Of a stretch of DNA of 64,000 nucleotides, positions 33,880 through 45,749 are shown in pieces. Made by a program: the position numbers and the translations under genes. Under the pieces are notes generated by a model, which had not been told where the DNA came from, made no database searches, and was given only the letters and a program-made list of their open reading frames with translations. How positions within the stretch are numbered: position 1 is the stretch's first letter; each line of letters starts with the position of its first letter. This DNA is from Papilionanthe hookeriana x Papilionanthe teres (Eukaryota; Streptophyta; Magnoliopsida; Asparagales; Orchidaceae), in NCBI GenBank assembly GCA_022702705.1, contig CM040433.1, positions 17,926,682 through 17,990,681 on the forward strand, in the 5' to 3' direction.

Positions 33880-35926
33880 GTCAATGTGCTTTGATTTAGT
33901 ATGCTTGAGAGTCATGATTGTTTGTGTTGTATTGTGTTTACTTTAGTGTGGATTGATCAGCTCAATTCATGTTTGGATTAGTGGATTGACTTGATCTTTA
34001 TGTGTCATTATGGATTGATCAATTTGATTGTTGTTGGTAGATGTTTGGATTGTTAGTAGTTGGATTTGATCTTTGTGTGTCATGAGGGAGGTGATTCCTT
34101 AACTTCTTATTATGGTTAGACTTGTATGTTCTCTTGTAGTAGTTGGATTGATGAGTCCACTATGACTCGGGTCTTACCCGGACTTGAGATTTACAAGAGA
34201 CATCATGAATTTAAACAGTGATAGATCCATCTTAATTTTGTTACATCCTTTCTCTAACTTTGTTTTCATTTGATAGGAGTCGTGAACCTATTTGATGAAT
34301 AACTTGTGGATGATCTTACACTACAATATATAACTGTTAGAGGTGCTTAATTAAAGGGATTAGATGAAGCCTGAGATTGGTATCCGGAAACTAATTTATC
34401 AAGGATAATCTTATCTTTGGGATTATAATTTATAAAATCATTTAAAAGTACATAATTTACTAGTGTAGTGATTCCGTTAGAAATTGGAGGTAAGGTAGTG
34501 AGATTAGATGACTTAAAGGATGAATTAACCTCATTTATCATATGTGTGTTTATGTTTATGTTACAACTTTATTTAGTTCTTGAAGAACATTTTTATATTC
34601 CCTTGTTGATACCTGCTATGCTAATTAAACTTTTATTTAGTGAATTTCTTCTGGCATGGTTAGTTTAGATTTTTTTTGCTGCATATTGTTCTGTCCTAAT
34701 GAATAGTTGTAAATGGTATTGATAGACATTTTTGGTAGATAGAATTTCTAAACTGTTCTTCTTCCTGCATATATTTTCTGTACTGAATTCTATATATGTT
34801 AAAAATTAAGTTTGGGGGTAGGAAGAAAAAAATAAAATTTTGAAGTGAAAATACTTCCTTTTAGTGTACTTTTATTACAAGCATGTTTTAAGTTAGATTT
34901 ACGTTCTCCTACAGACATTCTATCATAATTATGCATGTATTTGAATTTGATAGGATGTTGTAGTATGTAGATTCAACCTTTACTTTTTCTTCCTGCTACA
35001 TTTTATGGAATTAATTGCAAAATATTTTAAAATTTAAGTTTGGGGGGAAGAAAAATTTTTAAAATGTAACTTTATTTGTCCTCAGTAGCCTATATTTAAT
35101 TTTATATTAATTTTTAAATGACTTGTAGTATGTAGTGTTACCTTTAGGTTACTATAATTTTGATTTTAGGAATGTTAGAAAAATAACTTATTTGAAATCC
35201 TATGTGAAGAAACTGTTCTAAAGTTAAGATATTTTGTAGGAAACATTGGGAAAATGATTTTTCAACTTATGGTAGAAAGGAGTTGAATATTTGAAAAGCT
35301 AAAATTCTTAGATTTATACTTAATGAGAATTGAGCCTTTATTGAAAACCTTTTTTGAACTAATACTTACACTAATAAAAAGTGAGAGAAAGTTTTGAGTT
35401 TTGGATTTTAGAGAGAGGATAGTGAAATTCAAAATTATTAAAGGTTTATCCAGATATAGTAATCCTCACATAAAAAAAGAGTGAAAAAGGGGATTAAAAA
35501 TGATCCCGAATGAAAAAAAAGAAAATAAGTGAGGAGAAGCTTGAGGAGAAGCTTAATAAAAAATTGGTTTCACTTGAATCTTTTTAAATGAAAAGACTTA
35601 AAAACAATCCTAAGCTTATTCTTATTTCAAAAGGTATTGGTTAAATTGGTATAGATAAGGTGTTTAAATTCTATTTTTATACTTTCTTTGAATCTTTAGT
35701 TTGACAAGTTTCAATAACTTTTGAAGTAAATAGAAAATTAGGATTCCTAAGTTGAATATGAGATATTTTACGCTCTAGTCCTAGGTTGATTTGCTAGAAT
35801 TTCTCCTATGTTATACTTTAATATTTCTGAGATGATATTATAGGAATTTCTATTGAAACCCACAACCACAAGTCAATATATTTGGTTTTTAAAGTTATAG
35901 TGTTACTTGAGGACAAGTAACAGTTA
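33880..35926 (+). other. Non-coding 3' internal region of nested element
   Basis: 2 kb without a supportable gene. Two AAGTTTGGGGG-type purine words occur at about 34807 and 35036, resembling the PPT, perhaps duplicated PPTs as known in some LTR elements. The envelope-like ORF seen in the other Athila copies was not recognised here. Confidence 0.5.
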
Positions 35927-35940
35927 AGTATGGGGGATTT
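35927..35940 (+). other. Polypurine tract of nested element
   Basis: AGTATGGGGGATTT, immediately before the TGATAC start of the 3' LTR. This is the expected plus-strand primer site. Confidence 0.85.
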
Positions 35941-37819
35941 TGATACAAAAAAAATATATACAGTTTTTGCTATATGATTTTACTCATTTTTAGTGATATT
36001 GAACTTTAAAGGAAGATATTTTTCATGATTTGTTGCAAGTATGATGATTTTAGGTGATTGGAACAAAAAGAAGCAAAAACGATGCAATTTGGAGCAAAAA
36101 CGAGCAAGAAAATAAATTTTGGCTTGACACCTTTTGATAAGTTATTCTATGCTTAATCTCTTTTACACTTCTTACATATTTTTAAATGAGATTACACTTT
36201 AAAGAAAGGTTGTTTTATGCTTATTTGGTAGGGCTATCTGTTAGGAATGCAACGCAGCTGAAACGGAGCGAATCTGAGCTGAAACGGAGCAAAATGGTGA
36301 AGCTGTGCAGAATGGGCGTCGGCGGCGCCCAAACCGGCGCCGGCAGCGCCAGAAACCCTAGACCACAAAAAAATATGCCGGCAGCGGCCTATTTAGTACT
36401 GGCAGCGCCCAAGACGGTTTAGATGCGAATTTGAGCGGTTATTAGCCATATACATCGAATCTAGAGGCTTTTCGGGAGGTTTCTTCATGCACCTCTTAGG
36501 AAATTTGTCCCTACACTATTTTAAACCGAATTTGAAGCCAAAAAATGGAGGAGATGTTAGGAAAAATGTGGAGAATGATTAAAGATCTTAGAATAGGAGA
36601 AGAAATGTAGATTTCTATCTTTTTGGAGAGATTGGTGAGGGGATTTTTAGAGAATCTGTAAGGGAATGTTCTAGCATTGCATGGATTTGTGGGAGACTTT
36701 ATGGGAGAGATTCTCATCTTTCTTTCAAGGGGAAAAAGCTAAGTATTGTGCTTTTTATTATCTTATGATTTTGTAAACACTTATTTTGTGTATTTTCCAT
36801 TGTGTTTTATTCGTGCTTTGTGATGTCTTTCTAGTACTCTTTCTTCTAATTTGAAAATAGTGGCATAAGAATATTATGTCATTATTTTCACTCTACTTTT
36901 CTTTTGCAATGAGTAGGATTCATGTTTAGGATAATGGAATGCTTGATAAAAGATGTTTTAATTATAAATGTGATGGTTTTTACTTGGACTTCATTTACAT
37001 TACAAAAAGGGCTCGTTGTATTGTTAAAATTCGTTGTAATTGCATTGTCCCAAAAGCGCAGTGTAATTCTCAACAAAGTGAAACCACATTCAATGTCCGT
37101 GAATGAATTGTGTAGTTTATGGGGATTGAGTGAAAATAAATAGAGAAATGTAGTTTCATGGGCGTCGAATTGGAGGCTTCAGGGTGACAGGCTGAGATCC
37201 CCAATATGGTCCTAAAGTTTGGTAACTAAAGCTAGGGTTAGTCTTCAGGTGAAGGGAAGTGGGAGCTCTGAAGTGGCAGCCAGTATCCTCCCAGCCTAAC
37301 CATGGATTTAGGGACTAAGCCTAGGATTTGCCAATGTTTTTTATAGCACTCTGAAGAGGGGGTACTCGTAAGAGGGTAAAGAATAGGATTCATCCTATTT
37401 GGCACATACAATATTTAATGCATCTCATTCCTATACATTATCCAATTCGTTACATGAGAATAGTAGACTTCATTATCTCAAAATTCACCAAACCAATTTC
37501 CCCAAAAAGGGTTATCTTTAGAAGTAATATTTGCATTTAGGAGTAGTTATTATTCTTACATATAATCATCTACCTTTAGGAGTACTTGTTAGAAAAACCG
37601 CTTATATCACCCTTCCAAATTAAGGTTGCTAGTAGTATACTAGAATTTGACTAAGAGCCTCTTACCTCGCTTCCCTGTAGGATCGATAAACGAGACTCCA
37701 TTAGAGCCCTGTATTACTTTATATGATACATATACTTGCGTTGGATCATTGTGATTTTATAAAAATTATTATATATATATATTGTTCAAAAATTATTGCA
37801 TATAAAAAAAGTCGCATCA
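35941..37819 (+). repeat. 3' LTR of nested Athila derivative
   Basis: 1879 bp, TGATACAAA...GTCGCATCA. Collinear with 29331-31221. The G+C island (36305-36415) is richer here, with GGCGCCGGC and GCGGCGCC words. The TATA-like AGTATAAATG of the 5' LTR is changed to AGAAGAAATG. Confidence 0.92.
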
Positions 37820-37955
37820 GTACCCCTAGTATGTAAAATATTTTCTAATTTTTATATCATTTAAAATTTTGCACAGTAGCCGCTATTTATAAATTAGGTC
37901 AAGTTTTTTGCCATCTTTTGGAAGTTAATTTACTGTGTAATTGTGGGTCGGGTCT
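37820..37955 (+). repeat. LTR A, second part
   Basis: The last 136 bp of LTR A after the nested insertion. Reverse complement of 38460-38320. It ends GGGTCGGGTCT followed by the same AGTTTT spacer found before the PBS in the other Athila LTRs. Confidence 0.85.
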
Positions 37956-37961
37956 AGTTTT

Positions 37962-38028
37962 TAGCTCCGTTGTCGGGGATCGAACCCGGGTCACCCACAT
38001 GACAAGCGGGAATACTCACCACTATACT
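37962..38028 (-). other. Complement of tRNA-Asp nt 76 to about 9, fused to LTR U5 end
   Basis: The plus strand starts TAGCTCCGTTGTCGGGGA at the PBS position, then continues TCGAACCCGGGTCACCC and GGGAATACTCACCACTATACT. This is the complement of a whole tRNA-Asp(GTC) except its first 8 nt: about 60 of 67 positions agree with the plant tRNA as I know it, mostly with transition differences. The CCA end is represented, so the source was a mature tRNA. It is not a functional tRNA gene, since the 5' acceptor strand is absent. The usual PBS covers only 18 nt. Confidence 0.85.
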
Positions 38029-38033
38029 CAGCC

Positions 38034-38310
38034 AATAAGATATAATTTTTTCCTGAAGAAGGTACAAATGGTCCCATGAAATCTAAACCTCAGACATAAA
38101 AAATTTTCACTTCCAAACTAAAATTTAGAGGCATTTCATCCCTCCTAGAAATATTGCATATACGTTGACATCGATCACAGGATTTAACAAAACTGTTAAC
38201 ATCCCTAAATAATGTAGGCCAATAAAATCTGGATTGTAAAATTTTAAAAGTAATTTTATAAATTCCGAAATGCCCACCAAATTCTGAGTTGTACTATTTT
38301 TCTTCCTGCT
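38034..38310 (-). pseudogene. Integrase fragment inside inverted element
   Basis: About 275 bp, similar on the minus strand to the left element at roughly 1570-1810. It covers the zinc finger end and the first catalytic Asp region (readable as GLDFMGPFVPSSG, and a CDRCQRI-like block encoded around 38166). It has the orientation of LTR B. It directly follows the tRNA copy on one side and joins the spacer of LTR B on the other, where the PBS is missing after its first two bases. Confidence 0.75.
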
Positions 38311-38319
38311 TCAAAAACT

Positions 38320-40720
38320 TGACCCGACCCACAAGTACGCAGTAAATTAACTTCCAAAAGATGACAAAAAACTTGAACCAATTTATAAATAGCGGCTAGT
38401 TTGTAAAATTTTAAATGATATAAAAATTAGAAAATATTTTAAACTCTAGGGGTACTACGCAAGTATACATATTGTTTTAAGTAGTATAGGGTTCTCTTTT
38501 AAAACCTCAGTATCGATCCAACAGAAAAGCGAGGTGAGAAATCATTTAGGCTAATTCTAGTCCAATTCTACAAGGCCTTAATTTGGAATGTCAATTAAAA
38601 TGGTTTTTCTAATAACTATTTCTAAATGAAATTTAAAATAAAAAGATAACTTATCTGGATAAATTGGTTTAGAGAATTTTGAGATGTTAAATACTATCTT
38701 TCTCATGCAATTGCCTAAATAATGTGTAGGAAAGAAATGCTTAGAATTTAATGTAGTAGTGACAAATATGAGCATATATATTCTTTACCCTTATTACAAT
38801 GCATAAAGAACATTGGCTAGTTTTTAAAGATTGGATCAGGATGTATTATAAGTAGTAAGGATGAATTCTAGGCTCTCACTTCTAGATTCCCCCAAGGGTG
38901 CCTATGGTCGGGTCTACTAGTGACGTCACCTCTTTTTTAAACCAAATTGATAGAATTTAGCCTGTCACTCTAAAAACATAATCAATTCTACGCTCATCAA
39001 AGATCATCTCCATATCTATTTGCACCTCCCCCTTCAAGGATTTACTCTCTACCTTTCCAAGAGAAATGTGATAAATACAAGTTAAGAACTCTTAGCCCAT
39101 TGTCAGCTCTTAAGAATTCTCCATAAATTTTAACGATACAAGAGGCCAATTTGTGAAGTAAATGAACATCAGGTAAAGTATCATCACATTAATAAAATAA
39201 GAAAATATTTAAGCAAATCTAGATTCTTAAACATGCTTCTATTTTATTACAAAATAAAAATAAATGAAAATAATGGCATAAGAAGTAAAAGAATTGATAG
39301 AATTATGTAATAAATCAAGTGCCAACAAGGAACATATGTCTTTAATACTCTATTAGTTTCACGCAACTATTTGTCACCTAGAAACATCTAATAGAAGCAA
39401 ATCATTAAATAATAAATTCCTTAAAAGTTGCATTGTCGCCTAACTATTTTACTAGTTAACCGGACAATGTGAGTGCACTCAAGTTGCGAGATCATATCTC
39501 TTTTGAGTTTTAGTTTCACTTACAATAGATTTTAACATAACCTATTGTCACTTAAGTTATGTCAATGAAGTGAAGGAGATGTTACTCATCACATTAAAAT
39601 GAAAATAATTATATCATAAAAATAATTTTCCTACACATGCCACTACTTCATATTAAAAGAAAATAGTAAAGAAAATTACTTATGAAGCATGGATAGAACA
39701 CAACAGAAAACTTTGTTTAAATCAAATAAAATCCACCAGAAAGTGTTTACAACAATTACAAGAAAATGAAGAACACAATACTTAGTTTTTCCCCTCTGAA
39801 TGAAAAAAGAAAATCTCTCCACTAAAGTCTTTTGCCAATCCATGCGCCGCTCGTACATTTGTTACATAAATCTATTAAAATCTCTCACCAATCTTTCCAG
39901 AAAATATAGAAATCTACATCATGACTCTAACCCAACTCTAAAAGGACTCCAAAAAGACTCTCCTAGGCTGCAAAATTAATCCATATTTATAGAGTTTCGA
40001 AAATGACCAAGGGTTGCTTCAGGCATCTCTTCAAAATTCTTCCACATACAAAGAATATTCTAGAAATTAAATGTGGCGCCTGGGCGCCAGTTCATCTGTG
40101 TGAAGGGACGCACCCCTTCACTTAAAAGACACACTTCTTCATTTAAAAACGGCTCCAATGTGTCGAGATTCATTGTATTACTTAATGACTTGTAGAATAT
40201 CACCCATATGTTTCTAGAATGCTTTAGAACCACCAAAAACTGTCCAATAATCGTCCATAACCATCCCCAAAATATTTCTGGCTATGTCTAGTGCCTAGGC
40301 GCCCGTTTTCGGCGCCTAGGTGCCACCCTATGGGCAGCTTCACCGTTTTGCTCCGTTTGGCTTCGTTTTAACTCTATTTCACCACGTTTGAGTTGTGTTG
40401 CATTCCTAAAATCTTCACCTACAAAATAAAAATAAAAAAACATTTCTTTAAAGTTTAATTTCATTCAAAAATATGTGAGAAATGTAAAAGAAATCAAGCA
40501 TAGAAAGACATATTGATATGTGTTAGGTTAGAATTTTTTTTCTTTGCTCATTTTGGCTCCAAATTGCATTGTTTTTGCCTCATTTTCTACAAAATAATAT
40601 ACTTTTATACTTGAAGATAAAAATATGCAAAATACCTTCCTATAAAGTGTATATCATTAAAAATGTGCATAAAGTGAGCATAAAATCTACACTAAAAATA
40701 GGTAATTTTTAGGTGGAGTA
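38320..40720 (-). repeat. LTR B (minus) of inverted element
   Basis: 2401 bp, the inverted partner of LTR A. The minus strand starts TACTCCACC (for TGATCCACC) at 40720 and ends GGGTCGGGTCA at 38320, followed by AGTTTTTG. Differences from LTR A are scattered substitutions and small indels. U3 palindromic words (GCGCCTGGGCGCC type) lie at about 40075-40100 and 40290-40345. Confidence 0.88.
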
Positions 40721-41000
40721 GAGATGTTACTGAAATTCTCATTATTGATAATAATGGGGTTACTATGATTGATACCATTGCTGAGATTTCTAATCCAGTA
40801 ACCAACATTGATCATAGTAAGGATGAATGTTTAGTCACTAGAATAGAATTAGAGGAAGAATGAATGATAAAAAAAGCTTCTAGAAATAGAAAAAAACCTA
40901 AAGGGATTAGGGAGCTATGCTATGTTAACCTAGATGGCGTTATTCAGTATCCTGTGGGTGATGATTTGGGTTCTGATGGTGTGGAAACCTACCAGAGGAT
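40721..41000 (+). pseudogene. LINE ORF1, right part
   Basis: Continues the frame broken at 26991: VTEILIIDNNGVTMIDTIAE and NPVTNIDHSKDECLVTRIEL, up to a TGA near 40863. A further stretch runs to VETYQRINK and a stop near 41009. This is the C-terminal tail of ORF1. Confidence 0.65.
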
Positions 41001-41004
41001 TAAT

Positions 41005-41680
41005 AAATAATGATAATGCTTAATTTCTCGATCTGGGCTGTTAGAGGCATTGCAAAAGTGGATGCTTCTAACAAACTTAAAAATCTTATTCTCTCTAAGA
41101 ACTTAAGCCCTTAGTTAACTCTAAGAATAATGAGAAATATCTTAGAAAGATTGGAATTTTTAATCTTTTTGCTAATGTTAACAATAAAATTTGGTTTATT
41201 TGGAAAGATACCTTGATGGTTGACATTCTTGTCAATCATAAGAAACTTCTTCATATTAAGGTTATAATCAATAATAATTATTTTATGTTAACTGATATTT
41301 ATGCTAGATGTACAAGGCATTAAAGATTCAAACTTCAAAATTTTATTAGTTTCCTCAATCATAGCTGTTATCCTAGCTGGTGTGGTGAGAAAAATGGGGT
41401 AATTCTCCTAATCTTAACCTGATTTCTGAATTTAAAAACGTTCTTCTTTATGTTTGGCTTTTTTATTTAGGTTCTAAAGGTAATTTTTTTACTTGGATTA
41501 GGGGTCATGTATTAGAAAGGCTTGATAGATTCCTTTCAAATGCCCATTGGGATGATAAATTTCATTTGCATGAAGTATATCATCTGGCCATTTGTGCCTC
41601 TGTTCATGCTCCACTACTTTTAACAATTAAAGAGAACATTGCTAATTTTAATTATAAGTTCAGACTCCTCAATATTTGAA
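41005..41680 (+). pseudogene. LINE ORF2 endonuclease
   Basis: It begins around MLNFSIWAVRGIAKVDASNK, equivalent to the IWNVRGLN start of APE-type endonucleases. The end has GNFFTWIRGHVLERLDRFLS, matching the FTWSN-ERLDR block. The middle is broken by stops and small deletions. The enzyme would nick the target DNA for target-primed reverse transcription. Confidence 0.7.
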
Positions 41681-41682
41681 TT

Positions 41683-43840
41683 ATGCATGATTCTTTCTTA
41701 AAATTTGTTAAGAATAATTGGACTTGTAATATAAATGGTAATCCTGGTTTTAAGCTTTGGCTTTTACATAAAAATCTGGCTCAAAAGCATAAAAATCGAA
41801 ATTGGAATGTTTTTGGTAATATTCATGAAAAGGTTATTAAGACTGAGGAGAATTTGAAGTATTTGAATTGGGAGTTTAGCAATGATAATATTTGTTTGGA
41901 TCTTCTGATGCAAGGACAAAATGATTTGACCAAAGCAATTACTATGGAAGAAAGCCTTTTAGACCAAAAACCTACTAAACAGAATTTTCTAAAGGTGATA
42001 GGAACATTACTTATTATCATGCATGTATCAAAAATAGAAGGAAAAAATTTTTGATATCTAACATTTTGAATAATGAGGGGTGTTTACCGTCCATTCTCAA
42101 GGACATTGAAGATGGTGGTATTAACTATTTCATTAAGCTTTTTAATGGTAATGGTAACCTTCTTTCTAATATTAATGTTGAGTTTATTTCTGATATTATA
42201 GTTTAATGGCAATTTTTTTACTCAAATTCCTTCTAAGGAAGAAATCAGAGATATTATTGTCAACATGGAGGATGGAAAAGTGGCAGGTCCTAATGGTTTT
42301 ACTGTTGAATTTTATAAGCATTGTTGGGATATTATCCATCCGGATTTAGTTGTTGCTATCCAAGACTTCTTCAAGAGAGTTGATCTTCCTAAGAGTTTTA
42401 AAACTTCTAATATTGTACTTATACCTAAAAAGAATAATGTTGGTTCTTTGAGTAAATTTAACCTATTAGTCTAACCACTGTAGTGTCTAAAATTATGTCT
42501 AAGATCTTAGTTAATATAATACAACCTTTTCTTCATAATCTCATCAGTAAAAATTGGAATGCTTTCATTAATGGGAGAAGTATTTGTGATAAAGCATTAA
42601 CTATTCAGAAGTTGCTTTTAGATTTGGATAAAAAAGGTAATTGTGGAAATGTTTTTTAATATGGACATCAAGAAGGCCTTTGATACTATCAGATGGGAGT
42701 CTATTCTTAAGTTCTTCATGCTTTTGGTTTTCATGATGAGTTTTGCACTTTATTTCACAGAATTCTCTATAACATTTATTATTCTATTTTAATTAAAGAT
42801 AAAGCACGCATTTTTTTAAGGCTTCTAGAGGTATTAAGAAAGGTAATCCTATTTCCCCTTATCTTTTCATTATTGCTTTTGATTACCTTACTAGATGCAT
42901 TAATAATGTATTTATCAAATACCCAAGCATGTATTATCTCCATAGATGTATGATTGGTATTTCTCATTTATTTTTTGTGTACGACTTAATTCTCTTTACT
43001 AATGCTAGCAAAATACCTATCAAGAAAGTGTAGCAGGTGATTAGTAACTTTCAAGAAACCTCTCGTATGTACTTCAATACTTGAAAGTGTCATTTTTATT
43101 CTAAGCATCTTTATAATGCTAGCAAGAATTGGATTGTGGATTACACTAGTTGTAGTAATACTGACCTTCCTTTAGTTTATTTGGGTTTTACTTTAAATAA
43201 AAGTAGAAAAAGAAAAATTTGTTCTCTAGTTTATTTGATAAGATCAATCATACGCTCCACTCATGAGAAAATAAATTTCTATCATTTGAAGGGAGGATTG
43301 TGATACTTAAAAAGTTTTCTTACTTCCTTACCTCTTTATGTGATGCAAGTTATGCTTATGCATTTGGGTCTTATCAATAAATTAAAGATTCCTTCTAATA
43401 AATTTCTTTGGAATGATATTGGTAAGCATACCATGCATTGGATAATCTAGAAAAATATCTGTAAGCCACTTGATAAGGGTGGTTTAAGGTTTAGAAGATT
43501 AGTTGATACTATTAAGATTAAGTTTATGAGGCTACGGTGTAGATTGAGGAAAATGGATTCCATTTGGGCTTCCTAATTCAATGCTAAATATTGTAATGAC
43601 ATTCATCCTCTTGCTATTACTCCCTCAAGTTTTGATTCCTATATTTGGAAGGGTATGATCAATGTTCCTAAAGTAACTGGGAATCTTATAAGGTAAGATG
43701 GTAGTGGTGATGTGTCCTTTTGGTAAGATGATTGGCTCGGTAATGGTACTCTTGTGGATGCTTATGGTGGCCCAGAGAATATTCATATGAAAGTTAAAGA
43801 GTTATAGCATAATGATGGTTGTAACACTATTTTTTAATGT
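41683..43840 (+). pseudogene. LINE ORF2 reverse transcriptase, catalytic box mutated
   Basis: Open pieces 41683-42054 (EN-RT linker, KLWLLHKNLAQKHKNRNWNV) and 42265-42474 (DGKVAGPNGFTVEFYKHCW, the first RT motif, and IVLIPKKNN). Then, through several frames, INGRSICDKALTIQKLL and a palm readable as HLFFVYDLILF at 42971-42997. That box is FADD in active LINE RTs, and A and the first D are V and Y here, so it is inactive. The downstream thumb, with FVYL-like and WLGF-type strings, is decayed. Confidence 0.8.
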
Positions 43841-44108
43841 AGCTTCATAATTATGATGATGTTAAACTCATTGCTAACATACTCATTAATAATGGGAAAT
43901 CTGATGTTCCCAAAATTAAAGATAAGATCGGGGACACTATTTCTAAAACAATAGCGAAGTCCTTCCAAACTTCTCAGGGGCTAGATCTAAATTAGAACTA
44001 GAACATATGGGTTAAGCCTTCTTAATCATTCTTTATTTGGAGAATATTACATAATCTTTTACCTGTTAACGATATTCTGAAGATGAAAGGGCTTAGAATA
44101 CCGTCGGT
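43841..44108 (+). pseudogene. LINE ORF2 C-terminal zf-RVT region, cut at 44108
   Basis: The end of the visible LINE reads FIWRILHNLLPVNDILKMKG followed by LRIPSV, the zf-RVT pattern (W-x-x-LP-x-x-D-x-L). The sequence stops at the left LTR boundary of the Athila insertion. The remaining C-terminus is not seen in the window. Confidence 0.7.
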
Positions 44109-45735
44109 TGGTGCGACTTTTTTAATTTACCAAAATTTATGAACTCAGATTTAGATATTTATATTGATTTAGTTTTATAATGAGTCACACAATTAAACGC
44201 AAGTATACGTATCACTCAAGTAATACAGGGCTCTAGTGGAGTTCTGGATATCAATCCCACAGGGAGGATTTAATTTTATAGTGTAGCACAGAAATAACTT
44301 TTCGAATCACAACACAATTGCAAGTAAGTTTAATTCTCAAAATGAAGACAAATAGTTTTAATTACTATTTCTACCAAAGTAAAGTTAAACTAACACAAGA
44401 ATAAATTTATAACAAAGTTCAGTTACAAGAAAGAGTCTTCCTCCTTTCCATTCATAATGTGATGATTATTGTGACATAGATCAGTGATGCAAATATATTG
44501 TGCCAATAAGGAGCATTCTTATTCTTTACCCATATTTCAGCGTATAAAGAACATTGGTTAATCCTAAGTTTAGTCCCAAAATCCATGGTTAGGCTGGGAG
44601 GATATTGGCTCTCACTCCAAAGCTCCCACTTCCCTTCGCCTGAAGGCTAACTCTCACTTCAGATTCCAAACATTAGGACCAAATTGAAGATTTCAGCCTA
44701 TCACTCTGAAATCTTCAATTCTACGCCCATCAAAGTATATTTCCCTATTTATTTCCACTCAATCCTCATGAACTACATCTCTCATTCATGGACATTGAAT
44801 GTGTCCTTCACTTTTGTTATGGAACTCATAATCCTTTCGAAAAATATGTTTCCCAACAAGTTTTAACAATTCAATTGGCCAAATCAAAAAGTAAATGAAG
44901 TTTGAAGTAAAAAGTTCATCACAAATTCTCCATAATAAATTACCACATCATTTTCATATCACAACATCAACACATCACATGAAAAGGAGAAAGACAAAGA
45001 AACCTACTTAAGACTCATGAGGAAAAGATGATAAAATATGAATTATATATATAAAAACAACGTCATACAAATAGAGTAAAGTAAAGACAACTTATCTCAA
45101 ACTCTTCCCCAAGAGAATCTCAAGGAACTCCTTTGACTCCTCTTATTTCTTCATAATAACACACAATTCTCTCTTTAGATAAGTATGGAAGAAGAAATCT
45201 CTCATTTTCCCTCTCCTCTCACAGTCCTTAGAAGAGAAAACACAACACCTAGATTTCATAAATTAAATGAGAAGATACTCTCTCAGAACTCTCTCTACAA
45301 TCTAAACTCTTCTCTCCTCTCCAAACTTAGCTCCAAAAGAGTTTAAATTCAGCCAAAACTGAATTCCTAAGAGTTTCCTAAAAAAACCCTTCAAAATCCG
45401 GCCAAATACATTGAATCTAGTTTAAAATTGGGATAGGGCGAGGTCTGGCACTGAATATGGCACCGTTCGGCGCATTATTTCGCCAATATGATCGCAACTC
45501 TCTGTAAAATAGTGTGATCCGGCGCTGGTGATAGCGTCGTTCAGCGCTAGTTTAATAAAATGCACTTTTATCCCTCTTTGCTCCAAATTTTCTCATTTTT
45601 GCTTTCTTTTGCTCCAAAGGCCTAAAATCATTATACTTGCATGAAATCATAAAAAATAACTTTCTTTAAAGTTCAATATCATCAAAAATAGGTATGAAAT
45701 GAATAGTAAAAAGCTATCAAATTTTTAGTGGATCA
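44109..45735 (-). repeat. 3' LTR of Athila remnant
   Basis: 1627 bp. The minus strand starts TGATCCACTAAAAATTTG at 45735 and ends GTCGCACCA at 44109. Collinear with 6158-7828. A U3 G+C island lies at 45430-45560. Confidence 0.9.
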
Positions 45736-45749
45736 AGATCCCCCAAACT
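45736..45749 (-). other. Polypurine tract of Athila remnant
   Basis: Minus strand AGTTTGGGGGATCT directly before the LTR start. Confidence 0.88.

Larger units (their letters stand above)
29326..37824 (+). mobile_element. Nested Athila derivative without RT/IN, GTACC duplication
   Basis: A complete insertion: GTACC (29326-29330), 5' LTR 29331-31221, PBS 31228, internal region, PPT, 3' LTR 35941-37819, GTACC (37820-37824). At 8489 bp it has gag and short remnants of the protease end and linker but no RT, RNase H or integrase. It could only have moved with enzymes from a related Athila. The target is LTR A of the inverted element, so this is the younger insertion. Confidence 0.92.
26992..40720. 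mobile_element. Element with two inverted LTRs (palindromic), GAGAT duplication
   Basis: Left LTR A is in plus orientation (26992-29330 and 37820-37955, split by a nested element). Right LTR B is in minus orientation (38320-40720). Both outer ends are U3 ends (TGATCCACC and its complement). Between them lie the complement of tRNA-Asp (37962-38028) and a piece of integrase (38034-38310), with no gag or RT. Five-base GAGAT flanks both outer ends, and the LINE frame rejoins across it. So the inverted structure behaved as one integrating DNA with two U3 termini. Confidence 0.82.
25401..44108 (+). mobile_element. LINE (L1-type), plus strand, split by a 13.7-kb insertion
   Basis: The left part is 25401-26991 (leader and ORF1) and the right part is 40721-44108 (ORF1 end, endonuclease, RT, zf-RVT). 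GAGAT at 26987-26991 is repeated at 40721-40725. With one copy removed, the ORF1 reading frame continues without a break across the junction up to a TGA near 40863. The LINE is itself cut at 44108 by an Athila insertion, so its 3' end is not seen. Confidence 0.85.

Noticed and set aside
37962..38028. Functional tRNA-Asp gene on the minus strand
   Set aside because: The first 8 nt of the acceptor strand are absent, the CCA end is encoded, and it is fused to an LTR at the PBS position.
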